DNA of 64,000 nucleotides from CAVDHB01 sp963608705 (GTDB lineage: Bacteria > Bacteroidota > Bacteroidia > Bacteroidales > Bacteroidaceae), in the NCBI GenBank assembly GCA_963608705.1, contig CAVDHB010000046.1:6376-70375 (forward strand). Direction: 5' to 3'. Shown piece by piece: positions 41,841-51,332 of this stretch; the first letter of the stretch is position 1, and every line of letters begins with the position of its first letter. The notes under the pieces were generated by a model, which saw nothing but the letters and a program-made list of their open reading frames with translations, made no database searches and was not told the origin of the DNA. The translations under genes and the position numbers were made by a program.

Positions 41841-44174
41841 ATGAACAAACTGCTATTTATCGGACTTGTCTTTCTTGCCTCAAGTTTGTCCACTTACGCT
41901 CAACTGTACAAACAACCCTTTGCCCCTGTTGAGGAAAGAGTACAAGACTTGCTTCATCGTATGACTTTGGAGGAGAAAGTGGGCCAACTTCGCTGTCCGT
42001 TGGGATGGCCGATGTATGAGAAGAACGGGAAAAACAAGGTTACGTATTCTGCGGAATACGTGAAGATGATGAAGGAAGCGCCTATTGGCTCTTTCTGGGC
42101 TGTCTTGCGGGCGGATCCGTGGACGCAGAAGACCTTGGAAACAGGATTGAATCCCGCTTTGGCTGCCAAGGCTTTGAACGCTTTACAGAAATATGCGGTA
42201 GAGAAAACCCGGCTGGGCATTCCTGTCTTTTTCGCAGAGGAATGTCCGCATGGTCACATGGCTATAGGCACAACTGTCTTTCCTACTGGCATAGGACAGG
42301 CTTCCACCTGGAACAAAACGCTACTTTACCGTATGGGAAATGCCATTGCGCAGGAGGCTCGCTCACAGGGAGCGCATTTCGGCTATGGCCCGGTATTGGA
42401 TATCGCCCGTGAGCCTCGCTGGTCCAGGGTGGAGGAAACCTTGGGCGAAGACCCTTGCCTTGCCGGGACATTAGGGGCGGCTATTGTGAAGGGAATGCAG
42501 GGTACGAATCCTGCGGACGATATGCATCTGTATGCTACGTTAAAGCATTTGGCTGCTTACGGAGTACCTCGTGGCGGACATAACGGCAACCCTGCTGACA
42601 TGGGGGCAAGAGCCTTGCTGTCGGAGTATCTGCCGGGATTCCAGCAGGCGGTGGAAGAGGGAAAAGCCGCTTCCGTTATGACTTCTTATAACAGTATAGA
42701 CGGTGTGCCCTGTACCAGCAATCCTTTCTTGTTGAAAGATTTGTTGAGAAAGACGTGGCACTTTCAGGGAGCGGTCTTTTCCGATTTGGGAAGCATCAAT
42801 GGAAATGTAGGGATGCGTGTGGCGAAAGACTTGAAGGAGGCAGCTGTACAATCCATACAAGCTGGCACGGACATCGACTTGGGTGCCAAGGCGTACGCCA
42901 CACTCGTTGCGTCTGTGAAGGAGGGAAGGCTGAAAGAGAATGTGGTGGACTCCGCAGTGGCGAATGTACTGAGGCTGAAGTTCAAGATGGGCTTGTTTGA
43001 GCATCCGTACGTTTCACCTGCACAAGCCTCCAAACTTGTCCATTCAGCGGAGCATGTGGCTTTGGCGAGACAGGTGGCCAAGGAAAGTGTGGTGCTGTTG
43101 AAAAATGACGAAGTGTTGCCGTTGAGGAAAAATCTTCAGAAAGTGGCGGTCATTGGTCCTAATGCGGACGTGGCTTACAATTATCTGGGAGATTATACCG
43201 CTCCGCAGCCAGAGGGAAAAGTCATTACGCTCTTGGATGCAGTCAAAAAGAAGTTGCCTGCGGCAGAGATAATCTATGCGAAAGGATGTGCTATTCGTGA
43301 CACTACCCAGAGCGATATTTCCGCTGCGGTAGAGGCCGCAAGAAAGGCGGAGGTGGTGATTGTGGCGGTAGGAGGTTCTTCCGCAAGAGATTTCAAGACG
43401 AAATATATTCAGACAGGAGCGGCTACCGTGTCGGATAACACGGTGTCAGACATGGATTGCGGAGAGGGCTACGACCGTTCTACCTTGCGGCTTTTGGGTG
43501 ATCAAGAAAAGCTCATCCAAGCAGTTGCCGCCACAGGGAAACCGATGGTGGTGGTCTACATTGAAGGCCGTCCGTTACTCATGAATTTGGCCGCACAGAA
43601 AGCCAACGCTTTACTGACGGCTTGGTATCCTGGTGAGCAAGGAGGGAACGGAATAGCTGATGTGTTGTTCGGAGATTACAATCCTTCCGGGAGACTTCCT
43701 GTGTCAGTGCCTCGCAGTGAGGGACAACTCCCTGTATATTATTCCCAAGGTACACAGCGGGACTACATGGATGGCCGTGCAGATCCGCTTTATCCCTTCG
43801 GCTTTGGATTGAGTTACACAACTTTCTCGTATGACCGTTTGTGCTGTCAGTCTGTGGCGGAGGGAGATACCTTGCAGCTTGTTTCCTGTATGGTGACCAA
43901 TACGGGGCATAGAGACGGAGAGGAAGTAGTCCAGCTTTACCTCACGGACGAGACAGCTTCCGTAGCCTTGCCGCCGCTTCGTTTGAAAGGTTTCGTCAAG
44001 GTGTTTTTGAAGGCGGGTGAAAGCAAGGAAGTGGTCTTTCCTCTTACTCGCAAGGACTTGTCCATTTACGATAAGGATATGCGCTTCACTTTGGAGCCGG
44101 GATGGTTCAAGGTGAGGGTCGGAAGCTCTTCTCAGGACTTACCCTTGAACGGACGTTTTGAGATTACAAAATAG
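41841..44174 (+). CDS. Glycoside hydrolase family 3 beta-glycosidase
   Basis: A 777-residue exported enzyme with a signal peptide (ending LSTYAQ). The N-terminal TIM barrel has TLEEKVGQLRCPLGWP, FGYGPVLDIAREPRWSRVEE, TLKHLAAYG (Lys-His pair) and the nucleophile aspartate region GAVFSDLGSINGN; the second domain starts near residue 420 (VVLLKNDEVLPLRKNLQKVA) and a fibronectin-III-like domain closes the protein (about 650-777, VTNTGHRDGEEVVQLYLTD). Family 3 members cleave terminal beta-glucose, beta-xylose or similar. It precedes SusC/SusD and may belong to that uptake system. A hairpin terminator follows. Confidence 0.9.
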   Translation: MNKLLFIGLVFLASSLSTYAQLYKQPFAPVEERVQDLLHRMTLEEKVGQLRCPLGWPMYEKNGKNKVTYSAEYVKMMKEAPIGSFWAVLRADPWTQKTLETGLNPALAAKALNALQKYAVEKTRLGIPVFFAEECPHGHMAIGTTVFPTGIGQASTWNKTLLYRMGNAIAQEARSQGAHFGYGPVLDIAREPRWSRVEETLGEDPCLAGTLGAAIVKGMQGTNPADDMHLYATLKHLAAYGVPRGGHNGNPADMGARALLSEYLPGFQQAVEEGKAASVMTSYNSIDGVPCTSNPFLLKDLLRKTWHFQGAVFSDLGSINGNVGMRVAKDLKEAAVQSIQAGTDIDLGAKAYATLVASVKEGRLKENVVDSAVANVLRLKFKMGLFEHPYVSPAQASKLVHSAEHVALARQVAKESVVLLKNDEVLPLRKNLQKVAVIGPNADVAYNYLGDYTAPQPEGKVITLLDAVKKKLPAAEIIYAKGCAIRDTTQSDISAAVEAARKAEVVIVAVGGSSARDFKTKYIQTGAATVSDNTVSDMDCGEGYDRSTLRLLGDQEKLIQAVAATGKPMVVVYIEGRPLLMNLAAQKANALLTAWYPGEQGGNGIADVLFGDYNPSGRLPVSVPRSEGQLPVYYSQGTQRDYMDGRADPLYPFGFGLSYTTFSYDRLCCQSVAEGDTLQLVSCMVTNTGHRDGEEVVQLYLTDETASVALPPLRLKGFVKVFLKAGESKEVVFPLTRKDLSIYDKDMRFTLEPGWFKVRVGSSSQDLPLNGRFEITK

Positions 44175-44183
44175 GAAAAACGA

Positions 44184-44226
44184 AACAGGAGGGTGTGTCG
44201 TAATGAGCGATACACCCTCTCTTGTT
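44184..44226 (+). terminator. Hairpin after the GH3 gene
   Basis: Arms GAGGGTGTGTCG (44189-44200) and CGATACACCCTC (44208-44219) pair with one mismatch and are extended by flanking AACA/TTGTT. It lies 15 bases after the stop. The T tract is short. Confidence 0.6.
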
Positions 44227-44727
44227 CATAATCTAAATTCGGGATAAGAAAGTACAGATAAAAGTGGGTCTATGTTGAATTAAGTGGGTCATAATATTGC
44301 ATCTCCCATTTACCCACACAAATCAATACAGATTCCAACTTTTCGCAAGCGTTGAAATCAATTACTTCATACAGTTTTCTTACGGATTGTAATAGTAAAT
44401 CGTTAATATGGCTAAGAACTTATGGAAAAGTAGTAATAACATCTGAAGAAACTCATAAATTAATATGTAATTCATCGTACAATCTTGTCCTATTCCGTTA
44501 CAGGGTCTTTTGAAGATGTAGCACAAAATCTTATATTGTAAATGTAATTTAACAATCGGGGGGGGTGGTTATAAATATTAATTACTAACTTTGCAATAGA
44601 ACAAAGAAAAGTTATCACAGTATTTCACTTGAGATATAATTAGAGGAACGCTGATTGGAAAATTGTTCCGTCCCTTGATATTATACTATTGGAATAGATA
44701 TACAAGAACCAACTAAATTAACCAATT
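44227..44727. promoter_or_regulatory. Gene-free region upstream of SusC
   Basis: About 500 AT-rich bases without a credible gene. It carries a G8 tract (44558-44565) and a -7 box TAACTTTG (44586-44593), followed by a 134-base leader. AAGTGGGTC occurs at 44262 and 44282 (AAAAGTGGGTCTATG, TTAAGTGGGTCATAA). Confidence 0.45.
44586..44593 (+). promoter_or_regulatory. -7 box of the susC promoter
   Basis: TAACTTTG fits TAnnTTTG. At the place expected for the -33 TTTG (about 20 bases upstream) there is the end of a run of eight G. Confidence 0.55.
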
Positions 44728-47700
44728 ATGAGCAAACCACTACAATCATTCAGTATGTTGCTATGCCTTTCCGCTTTTTCAGGAGGCTTTGCGTTGGCTT
44801 CTCCCCGGATTCCGGCAATCAATGTGGAGGCTATGCAACAAACAGGTACGTGCACAGGCGTCATTAAAGACGCTGCTACAGGCGAGCCGCTGGTAGGAGC
44901 TTCTGTCAGAGTACATGGCTCGCACAAAGGAACGGTTACTGACCTTAACGGTCGTTTTTCTCTTGCGGGAATCGTTCACGGTACTCACATCGAAATTTCC
45001 TCTATTGGCTATTCGGCTAAGAAAGTCCTTTGGGAAGGACAGCCGCTTGATGTCACATTGCAGGACAACACGCATGGATTGAACGAGTTAGTCGTAGTCG
45101 GATACGGCACTCAAAAGAAGGTGAACCTGACTGGTGCCGTAGGCATCGTGTCTTCCGATGCTCTTGAAGACCGTCCCGTGACCAGTGTGACGCAGGCTTT
45201 GCAGGGTGAAGTGCCGGGATTGAATTTGGGAGTCAGTAACAGCGGAGGTGCTTTGGACGGCAGCATGACCATGAATATCCGTGGAACTGGTACAATCGGT
45301 GATGGCTCTACTTCTTCTCCTTTGGTCTTGATTGACGGAGTGGAAGGGGATATTAACGCTATCAATCCCAATGATGTGGCCAGTATCTCTGTGTTGAAAG
45401 ACGCTTCTTCCGCTTCTATTTATGGAGCCAGAGCTGCCTTTGGTGTAGTATTGGTCACTACGAAATCGGGTAAAAAAGGTAAGACGAATGTCAGCTACAG
45501 TGGCAATGTCCGCTTCAACCACGGCATTGGTATTCCTGAAATGGCTAATTCGGTGGACTTTGCTAATACGTTCAATTTGGCGGAATCAAATAATGGTGGA
45601 ACGGGTGTCATCTTCACCAAGGAGCAAATTCAGCGGATGAAAGATTACATGACCGGGGCGAGAAATGAGGATGGTTCGTTGAAATACCCGTATGGCACGA
45701 TAGCCAACAGCAGCGGGCAATGGGAGAACTGGACTGGCGCTTTCGCAAATACGAACTGGTTTGATGTCTTTTATAAAGACTGGGCCGCTTCACAAGAGCA
45801 TAACGTGAGTCTTAACGGAGGAAATGAAAAGACCCAATGGTATATAAGCGGTAACTTCATGGGACAGAACGGATTGCTCAAGCCCGCAAGTGATAAGTTG
45901 AACCGTTATACACTCAATGGAAAAGTGACTTCTCAGTTAGCGAAGTGGGCGAAAGTCACTTTCAATACCCGGTGGATTCGTAAGGATTTTGAACGTCCGT
46001 CTTATCTGACCGGACTATTCTTCCATAATGTAGCCCGTAAATGGCCTATCCAGCCGGTTTACGATCCCAATGGACATTTCATCTATGAGAATGAAATGGA
46101 GCAGATTGTAAACGGTGGTCGTCAGAAAAATCAAGCGGATTATTTGACTAATCAGTTGAACTTCGTTTTTGAGCCTATTAAAGACTGGCATATCAACGTG
46201 GAAGGAACCATGCGGACGTATACCTCTTTCCAACATTATGATGTATTGCCTGTCTATTACTATGATGTGAATGGAAACGCTTTCCCCCAGAAATGGGAGA
46301 TGGGAGGCGATGCTTATGCGCCGGGAAGCTCTCGTGTCAATGAGTATGTCTACAAAGAGAATTACTATGCCACCAATATTTATTCCGACTACTCCCAAAC
46401 AATCAATAAGCATTACTTCAAGGCGATGCTCGGATTCAATGCGGAGAAATACGTGACAAGAAATGTGTCTGGGCAGCGTGACGGGCTGATTACGCCCAAC
46501 GTGCCTACGTTGGACACGGCCAATGGAGAAAGTCTTGCCAGCGGCGGGTATGATCATACTGCAGTGGCTGGATTCTTCGGACGTTTGAACTACAGCTATG
46601 ACGACAAGTATTTGCTGGAGGCCAATCTCCGCTATGATGGTTCGGCTCGATTCGGCGCAGGCAATCGGTGGGCGTGGTTCCCTTCATTCTCTGCAGGATG
46701 GAACATTTCACGAGAGGAATTTTTCCAGCCGTTGACTTCTGTGGTCAGCAATTTGAAACTGAGAGCGTCATGGGGTGAGCTGGGAAATATAAATACGAAT
46801 GACGCTTGGCATCCGACTTATTTGTCTATGCCTAACGGAATTAATTACGGATGGATTATTGAGGGGAAACTTCCTTCATATTCTTCCAATCCGGGATTGG
46901 TCAGCTCCACGTTGACATGGGAAACTGTGCGTACTTGGGATATTGGTGTGGACTTCGGACTGTTTAACAACCGTTTGACCGGTAGTTTCGATTATTTTGT
47001 CCGCAAAACATTGAACATGGTAGGTCCTGCGCCAGAGCTTTCCTCCGTATTGGGTACGGGTATTCCAAAAATAAACAACTGTGATATGAAATCCTATGGT
47101 TTTGAATTTACCATTGGATGGCGTGACCACATAGGAGATTTCAAGTACGGAGTGGCATTCAACCTTTCTGATGCACAACAGGAAATCACCAAATACCCCA
47201 ATGAGAACAGAAGCTTGAGTTCCGCCTACTATGTAGGACAAAAATTAGGTGAGATATGGGGACTTACCACTGTGGGTATCGCACAGTCTGACGAGGAGAT
47301 GAAAAATCATCTGGCAAAAGTAGACCAAAGTTCTTATGGAAGTTCATGGGGTGCGGGAGATATCATGTACGCAGACTTGAACAATGACGGAAAATTGAAT
47401 TCCGGGGCATGGACTGTGGATGATCCCGGTGACTATCGTGTCATTGGCAACAGCACACCGCGCTATAACTTCGGTTTGAACCTCGACGCAGCTTGGAAGG
47501 GCTTTGATTTGCGCTTGTTCTTCCAGGGAACGTTGAAACGTGACTTGTGGTTGGACGGATCTTACTTCTGGGGAGTAACCGGGGGAATGTGGCAGTCTAA
47601 CGTGTTCAAAGAGCACTTGGACTATTGGACTCCTGACAATCCGAACGCTTATTATCCTCGTCCACGCTGGGACGGTAACAACCGTTATGCTCAAACACGG

Positions 47701-47946
47701 TATTTGCAGAACGGCGCTTATGCGCGTCTTAAGAATATCACACTCGGATATTCCCTTCCTAAGGCTTGGGTGAACAAGGCGGGTATGCAGAATGTGCGAA
47801 TCTACATCTCTGGCGAAAACCTGTTGACCTTCACCAGTTTGAGTAAGATATTTGATCCGGAAAACATTGGTTCTTTGTATGGAGAAACCGGAAAGACATA
47901 TCCATTGCAAAGTACGATATCCGTGGGTATTAATGTGAATTTCTAA
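44728..47946 (+). CDS. SusC/RagA-family TonB-linked outer-membrane transporter
   Basis: A 1072-residue receptor that imports oligosaccharides (or peptides) with its SusD-like lipoprotein. Order of parts: signal peptide (residues 1-25), carboxypeptidase-regulatory-like domain (about 42-115, GVIKDAATGEPLVGASVRVH), the SusC signature ELVVVGYGTQKKVNLTGAV, plug (TQALQGEVPGLNLGVSNSGG; ISVLKDASSASIYGARAAFG) and a C-terminal 22-strand barrel ending TISVGINVNF. It is three bases upstream of the SusD gene. The substrate is suggested only by the GH3 enzyme upstream. Confidence 0.95.
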   Translation: MSKPLQSFSMLLCLSAFSGGFALASPRIPAINVEAMQQTGTCTGVIKDAATGEPLVGASVRVHGSHKGTVTDLNGRFSLAGIVHGTHIEISSIGYSAKKVLWEGQPLDVTLQDNTHGLNELVVVGYGTQKKVNLTGAVGIVSSDALEDRPVTSVTQALQGEVPGLNLGVSNSGGALDGSMTMNIRGTGTIGDGSTSSPLVLIDGVEGDINAINPNDVASISVLKDASSASIYGARAAFGVVLVTTKSGKKGKTNVSYSGNVRFNHGIGIPEMANSVDFANTFNLAESNNGGTGVIFTKEQIQRMKDYMTGARNEDGSLKYPYGTIANSSGQWENWTGAFANTNWFDVFYKDWAASQEHNVSLNGGNEKTQWYISGNFMGQNGLLKPASDKLNRYTLNGKVTSQLAKWAKVTFNTRWIRKDFERPSYLTGLFFHNVARKWPIQPVYDPNGHFIYENEMEQIVNGGRQKNQADYLTNQLNFVFEPIKDWHINVEGTMRTYTSFQHYDVLPVYYYDVNGNAFPQKWEMGGDAYAPGSSRVNEYVYKENYYATNIYSDYSQTINKHYFKAMLGFNAEKYVTRNVSGQRDGLITPNVPTLDTANGESLASGGYDHTAVAGFFGRLNYSYDDKYLLEANLRYDGSARFGAGNRWAWFPSFSAGWNISREEFFQPLTSVVSNLKLRASWGELGNINTNDAWHPTYLSMPNGINYGWIIEGKLPSYSSNPGLVSSTLTWETVRTWDIGVDFGLFNNRLTGSFDYFVRKTLNMVGPAPELSSVLGTGIPKINNCDMKSYGFEFTIGWRDHIGDFKYGVAFNLSDAQQEITKYPNENRSLSSAYYVGQKLGEIWGLTTVGIAQSDEEMKNHLAKVDQSSYGSSWGAGDIMYADLNNDGKLNSGAWTVDDPGDYRVIGNSTPRYNFGLNLDAAWKGFDLRLFFQGTLKRDLWLDGSYFWGVTGGMWQSNVFKEHLDYWTPDNPNAYYPRPRWDGNNRYAQTRYLQNGAYARLKNITLGYSLPKAWVNKAGMQNVRIYISGENLLTFTSLSKIFDPENIGSLYGETGKTYPLQSTISVGINVNF

Positions 47947-47948
47947 AA

Positions 47949-49994
47949 ATGACAACCATGAAACTGTACTCAAAATATTTCTTTGCGACCCTGCTCATGA
48001 CGGCCACAGGCTTTGGCCTGACTTCTTGCAATGACTTCTTGGACTTAGGTCCGCAAAGCGTGGTTACGCCGGAGGCGTATTTTACCACTTCAAGCCAGCT
48101 GGGAGATTATGCTATCTCGCAATATAATTCACTGTTCGCTTATTCCAGTGGTTGGAGCATAGGCTCTCCTTATCTGGACGATAATAATACGGACAATTCC
48201 ATGTCCGCAGATCCAAGCCAGTCTCGTTTCACCAAGGAACAATGGAAAACAGGTAATAGCGGTGACTTGGGATTTGGCATGATACGCTATTGCAACTATT
48301 TCTTCGAGCAAGTGCTGCCTAAGTACGAGGCGGGGTCTTTTCAAGATGCGGAAGCCAAGCATTACATTGGTGAGATGTACTTCATCCGTGCCTGGGTTTA
48401 TTTCTCTCGTCTGAGAACATACGGGGACTATCCTATTATCACCTCAGTGCCAGTTGATAAAAAAGAGGATTTGATTAAGGTCGGCAAGCGTATGCCTCGC
48501 AATGAGGTGGCTGATTTCATCCTGCAAGATTTGGACAAAGCCATAGCACTTCTGCAAGACCAGGGATTCAAGTCAAACAACCGTATTAACAAGCAAGTCG
48601 CCTTGTTAGTGAAATCTCGTGTGGCTTTGTACGAGGCTTCTTTTGAGAAGTACCACAAGGGAACAGGACGTGTGCCAGGCGATCAAGGCTGGCCAGGCGC
48701 GAAAGTTCACCCGAACTACAGCTTTGACGTGGACGGACATATTCGTACTTTGTTGACCACGGCCATGGAGGCGGCAAAACAGGTGGCGGATGCACATCCT
48801 ACGCTGACCTCCAACACGGGAGTGTTAGACCAGACAGATCCGAAAACTGACCCGAAGACCCCGGAAGATCAAACCAATCCCTATTTTGATATGTACGGCT
48901 TGCAGGATATGTCGGGTGTCAATGAGATTCTGATGTGGAAAGCGTATGGAAAAGCGGGAACCACCACGCAATTGAATGGTATAGGCTCGTTCACGGCACT
49001 TGGTTCTGCCTACGGACTGCTGAAAGGATACGTGGATAGCTATGTCATGGCTAACGGACTTCCTATCTATGCCGCCAACTCTGGATATCATGGAGACGAG
49101 ACCATCGATAATGTCAAAAAGGACAGAGACGGTCGTCTTCAGTTGTTCTTGTTCGGCGAGAGCAACTGGTTGCCGATGTATGAGACTTCTACCCAAGCGT
49201 ATAAGTTCAAACCGGTGCTTGCCGCACAGTCTCAACAATTAAGAGACGTGACTGGATACCGTATGAGAAAAGGAGCAAACTTTGACAAGAGTCAGAACAC
49301 AGTCCAAGCGTCGCCTTATGGCACCCAGGGAGTGATTCTTTTCCGTTCGGTAGAGGCTTACTTGAACTATCTGGAGGCTCAATATATGCGGGATGGACGT
49401 ATTGACGCCATATCCGACCGCTATTGGAAGGCGATTCGTACACGTGTCAAGGTCGACCCTGATTACCAAAAGACTATCGCCGCTACGAATATGCAAAAAG
49501 AGGCACAGGGCGACTGGGGCGCATACTCTGGAGGACATCTTGTGGACGCTACCCTGTATAATATCCGAAGGGAAAGACGTTGTGAGTTCATGGGCGAGGG
49601 AATGCGTTGGAGCGATTTGGTGCGCTGGTGTGCGTTGGATCAGTTAAAGACGCATCCTTTCCAGCCTGCTGGAATTAATTTCTGGGCGAAGACGTATGCG
49701 ATTCCGGGATTCAATGGTCAAGATTATAATACAAAGGTGGAATATGTACCAGGACCTGTGGCGGAGAATGCCAATGTGTCGTCTAAAGATGACGGGACCT
49801 ATCTGCTCCCCTTGCGAATCAAGGAGAACGGTGTTTTCTACAACCAAGGTTACACTTGGATGGAGGCGCACTATAACTCTCCTATTCCCATTTTGGAGAT
49901 AAAATACTTGTCTCCGGATGAGAGTATCGACAAGTCCGTGTACTACCAGACTTGGGGATGGGATACGAAGCCGAATGAACAAGCTTTACAGTAA
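47949..49994 (+). CDS. SusD/RagB-family nutrient-binding lipoprotein
   Basis: A 681-residue surface lipoprotein that forms the lid of the SusC transporter. The signal peptide has lipobox LTSC and then NDFLDLGPQSVVTPEAYFTT, the usual SusD N-terminus. TPR-like helices follow (YFIRAWVYFSRLRTYGDYPI), then the C-terminal SusD region with RRERRCEFMGEGMRWSDLVR. A second in-frame Met three codons on is an alternative start. A strong terminator follows, marking the end of the SusCD unit. Confidence 0.95.
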   Translation: MTTMKLYSKYFFATLLMTATGFGLTSCNDFLDLGPQSVVTPEAYFTTSSQLGDYAISQYNSLFAYSSGWSIGSPYLDDNNTDNSMSADPSQSRFTKEQWKTGNSGDLGFGMIRYCNYFFEQVLPKYEAGSFQDAEAKHYIGEMYFIRAWVYFSRLRTYGDYPIITSVPVDKKEDLIKVGKRMPRNEVADFILQDLDKAIALLQDQGFKSNNRINKQVALLVKSRVALYEASFEKYHKGTGRVPGDQGWPGAKVHPNYSFDVDGHIRTLLTTAMEAAKQVADAHPTLTSNTGVLDQTDPKTDPKTPEDQTNPYFDMYGLQDMSGVNEILMWKAYGKAGTTTQLNGIGSFTALGSAYGLLKGYVDSYVMANGLPIYAANSGYHGDETIDNVKKDRDGRLQLFLFGESNWLPMYETSTQAYKFKPVLAAQSQQLRDVTGYRMRKGANFDKSQNTVQASPYGTQGVILFRSVEAYLNYLEAQYMRDGRIDAISDRYWKAIRTRVKVDPDYQKTIAATNMQKEAQGDWGAYSGGHLVDATLYNIRRERRCEFMGEGMRWSDLVRWCALDQLKTHPFQPAGINFWAKTYAIPGFNGQDYNTKVEYVPGPVAENANVSSKDDGTYLLPLRIKENGVFYNQGYTWMEAHYNSPIPILEIKYLSPDESIDKSVYYQTWGWDTKPNEQALQ

Positions 49995-50013
49995 ACTTTG
50001 ATAACAAAAATGA

Positions 50014-50050
50014 ATCCTCCAGTGTGTCACCGCACTGGAGGATTTTTATT
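50014..50050. terminator. Bidirectional terminator between susD-like and winged-helix genes
   Basis: Perfect arms ATCCTCCAGTG (50014-50024) and CACTGGAGGAT (50033-50043) with an eight-base loop, followed by TTTTATT on the plus strand. It lies between convergent genes and can serve both. Confidence 0.9.
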
Positions 50051-50061
50051 ACATAATCTGT

Positions 50062-50346
50062 TCAATGTATATAGCTCTTCAAAGCGTCCACATATTCTTC
50101 GAAAGCGTCAAGCCCTTCTTGGGTCAGTTTGCAGGTGGTGCATGGACGTTTCCCTTTGAACGTTTTTTCCACTTCCACATAACCCGCTTTCGACAGTTTG
50201 TCTATCTGTACACTGAGATTGCCTGATGTTGCTCCTGTTTGCTCTTTCAAGAACACGAAGTCTGTTTCCTCCGTTTCTACCAATATAGACATGATCGACA
50301 GTCGCAGCTCACTGTGTATAATGGGATTGAGAGGTTTCAGTTTCAT
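50062..50346 (-). CDS. Winged-helix transcriptional regulator
   Basis: A 94-residue MarR/ArsR-like winged helix starting MKLKPLNPIIHSELRLSIMS. The recognition helix region is LKEQTGATSGNLSVQIDKLS, the wing is EVEKTFKGKRPCTTCKLTQE with a CxxC pair, and the C-terminus is helical. Its start overlaps the stop of the membrane protein gene by four bases (ATGA), so the two are coupled. Such pairs are common in Bacteroidota, with the regulator often controlling the membrane protein. Confidence 0.85.
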   Translation of the reverse strand: MKLKPLNPIIHSELRLSIMSILVETEETDFVFLKEQTGATSGNLSVQIDKLSKAGYVEVEKTFKGKRPCTTCKLTQEGLDAFEEYVDALKSYIH

Positions 50347-50963
50347 TTTCTGTTGTTTAGTTTGATAAGTATTCCTGGTATTACTCCGCTGATTACGGAG
50401 ACAGCCGCCAGCACCAGCAAACCGTATGCCGAGTGGGAAACAGCTATGGCACCGAAGTATCCTCCGAGACCTCCAATCAGTCCCGTGGCGATAATAAGAC
50501 GGTTCTTCAGCATGAACCCGGTGATGGTAGCGGCTATGCCGTAGAGCAATATGATAGTGGCTGTGAGGTCTGTGGACAATTCGATATGCAGCAAGCCACA
50601 GAACAGCCCAGTACCGAATCCAATGATAGCGGAGAACAATCCCATGGAGAACCATACTTTCCCGATGAGGCGTCCGAGATGGGAAGCTGTCTCCTCCATA
50701 TCGTCAATCTTGAGCAGGCGGTGCAATATGGGACCAGTGATGAAGATTGTGGCCCACAGCCAGTTCCATATAGGGCCGCCGTGGTTCATCCACAGGTAGC
50801 TTATGACTAATGCTGTAACGGCCACCACTGTCCCCCATGCGATGTAAGAGTTGCCCGCATTCTTGGTCATGGCTTTTCGACTGCGTTCGATAGCCTCGCC
50901 GATAATCTGTAAACTGCGGTCTGCGCTCAAATCCATTCCATTGTTTCTTTCAATCGTTTCCAT
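50343..50963 (-). CDS. Six-helix membrane protein coupled to regulator
   Basis: A 206-residue integral membrane protein with a charged N-terminus (ERNNGMDLSADRSLQIIGEA) and about six hydrophobic helices (for example IAWGTVVAVTALVISYLW, FSMGLFSAIIGFGTGLFCG and LTATIILLYGIAATITGFML). No family function is recognised. It is the first gene of a two-gene unit with the winged-helix regulator. Confidence 0.75.
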   Translation of the reverse strand: METIERNNGMDLSADRSLQIIGEAIERSRKAMTKNAGNSYIAWGTVVAVTALVISYLWMNHGGPIWNWLWATIFITGPILHRLLKIDDMEETASHLGRLIGKVWFSMGLFSAIIGFGTGLFCGLLHIELSTDLTATIILLYGIAATITGFMLKNRLIIATGLIGGLGGYFGAIAVSHSAYGLLVLAAVSVISGVIPGILIKLNNRK

Positions 50964-51332
50964 TGTCTTTCCTTGTGTTAGAATTGTACGTTTACCGGCA
51001 TGAATGCCGCTTTTCTTTCTCGAATCCTGGCCTTGCGCCCTACGCGTATGGACGGTTGGCCAGTCTCGTGGTTCGAATCACACTGCAAAGATAAATAGAT
51101 TTATTTTATAAACCAAATTATTTAGTGAATAACTTTCGTTATTTAACTTATCTCCTGTGGTAAGTAGTGGGTACGTGTCTGTTTCCTTGTTTAAACGAGA
51201 TTAAATAACGGACTAAAAGTATAATGTGGATTAAAGCTATAAGCTAAAAGTGCTACAAGCCATTTTTTTCTATATTTTTGCTTTTGAAAACAAAGAGGCA
51301 GATACCTCTGCGAAGAACGATAGAAGTTTGTT
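50964..51332. other. Gene-free divergent region
   Basis: No gene or strong promoter pair is seen apart from the -7 box at 51273-51280. A tRNA-like TTCGAAT loop at 51071-51077 was considered and rejected. Confidence 0.4.
51273..51280 (+). promoter_or_regulatory. -7 box upstream of the second GLPGLI gene
   Basis: TATTTTTG fits TAnnTTTG, 53 bases before the start codon at 51333. The -33 element is not clear. Confidence 0.4.

Noticed and set aside
44200..44245. Short plus-strand frame starting ATGAGCGATACACCC
   Set aside because: It lies in the terminator hairpin behind the GH3 gene and stops after 14 codons.
51030..51090. tRNA-like segment with GTGGTTCGAATCAC
   Set aside because: The TTCGAAT loop is there, but the flanking five-base T stem does not pair on either strand, and no acceptor or anticodon arms could be drawn.
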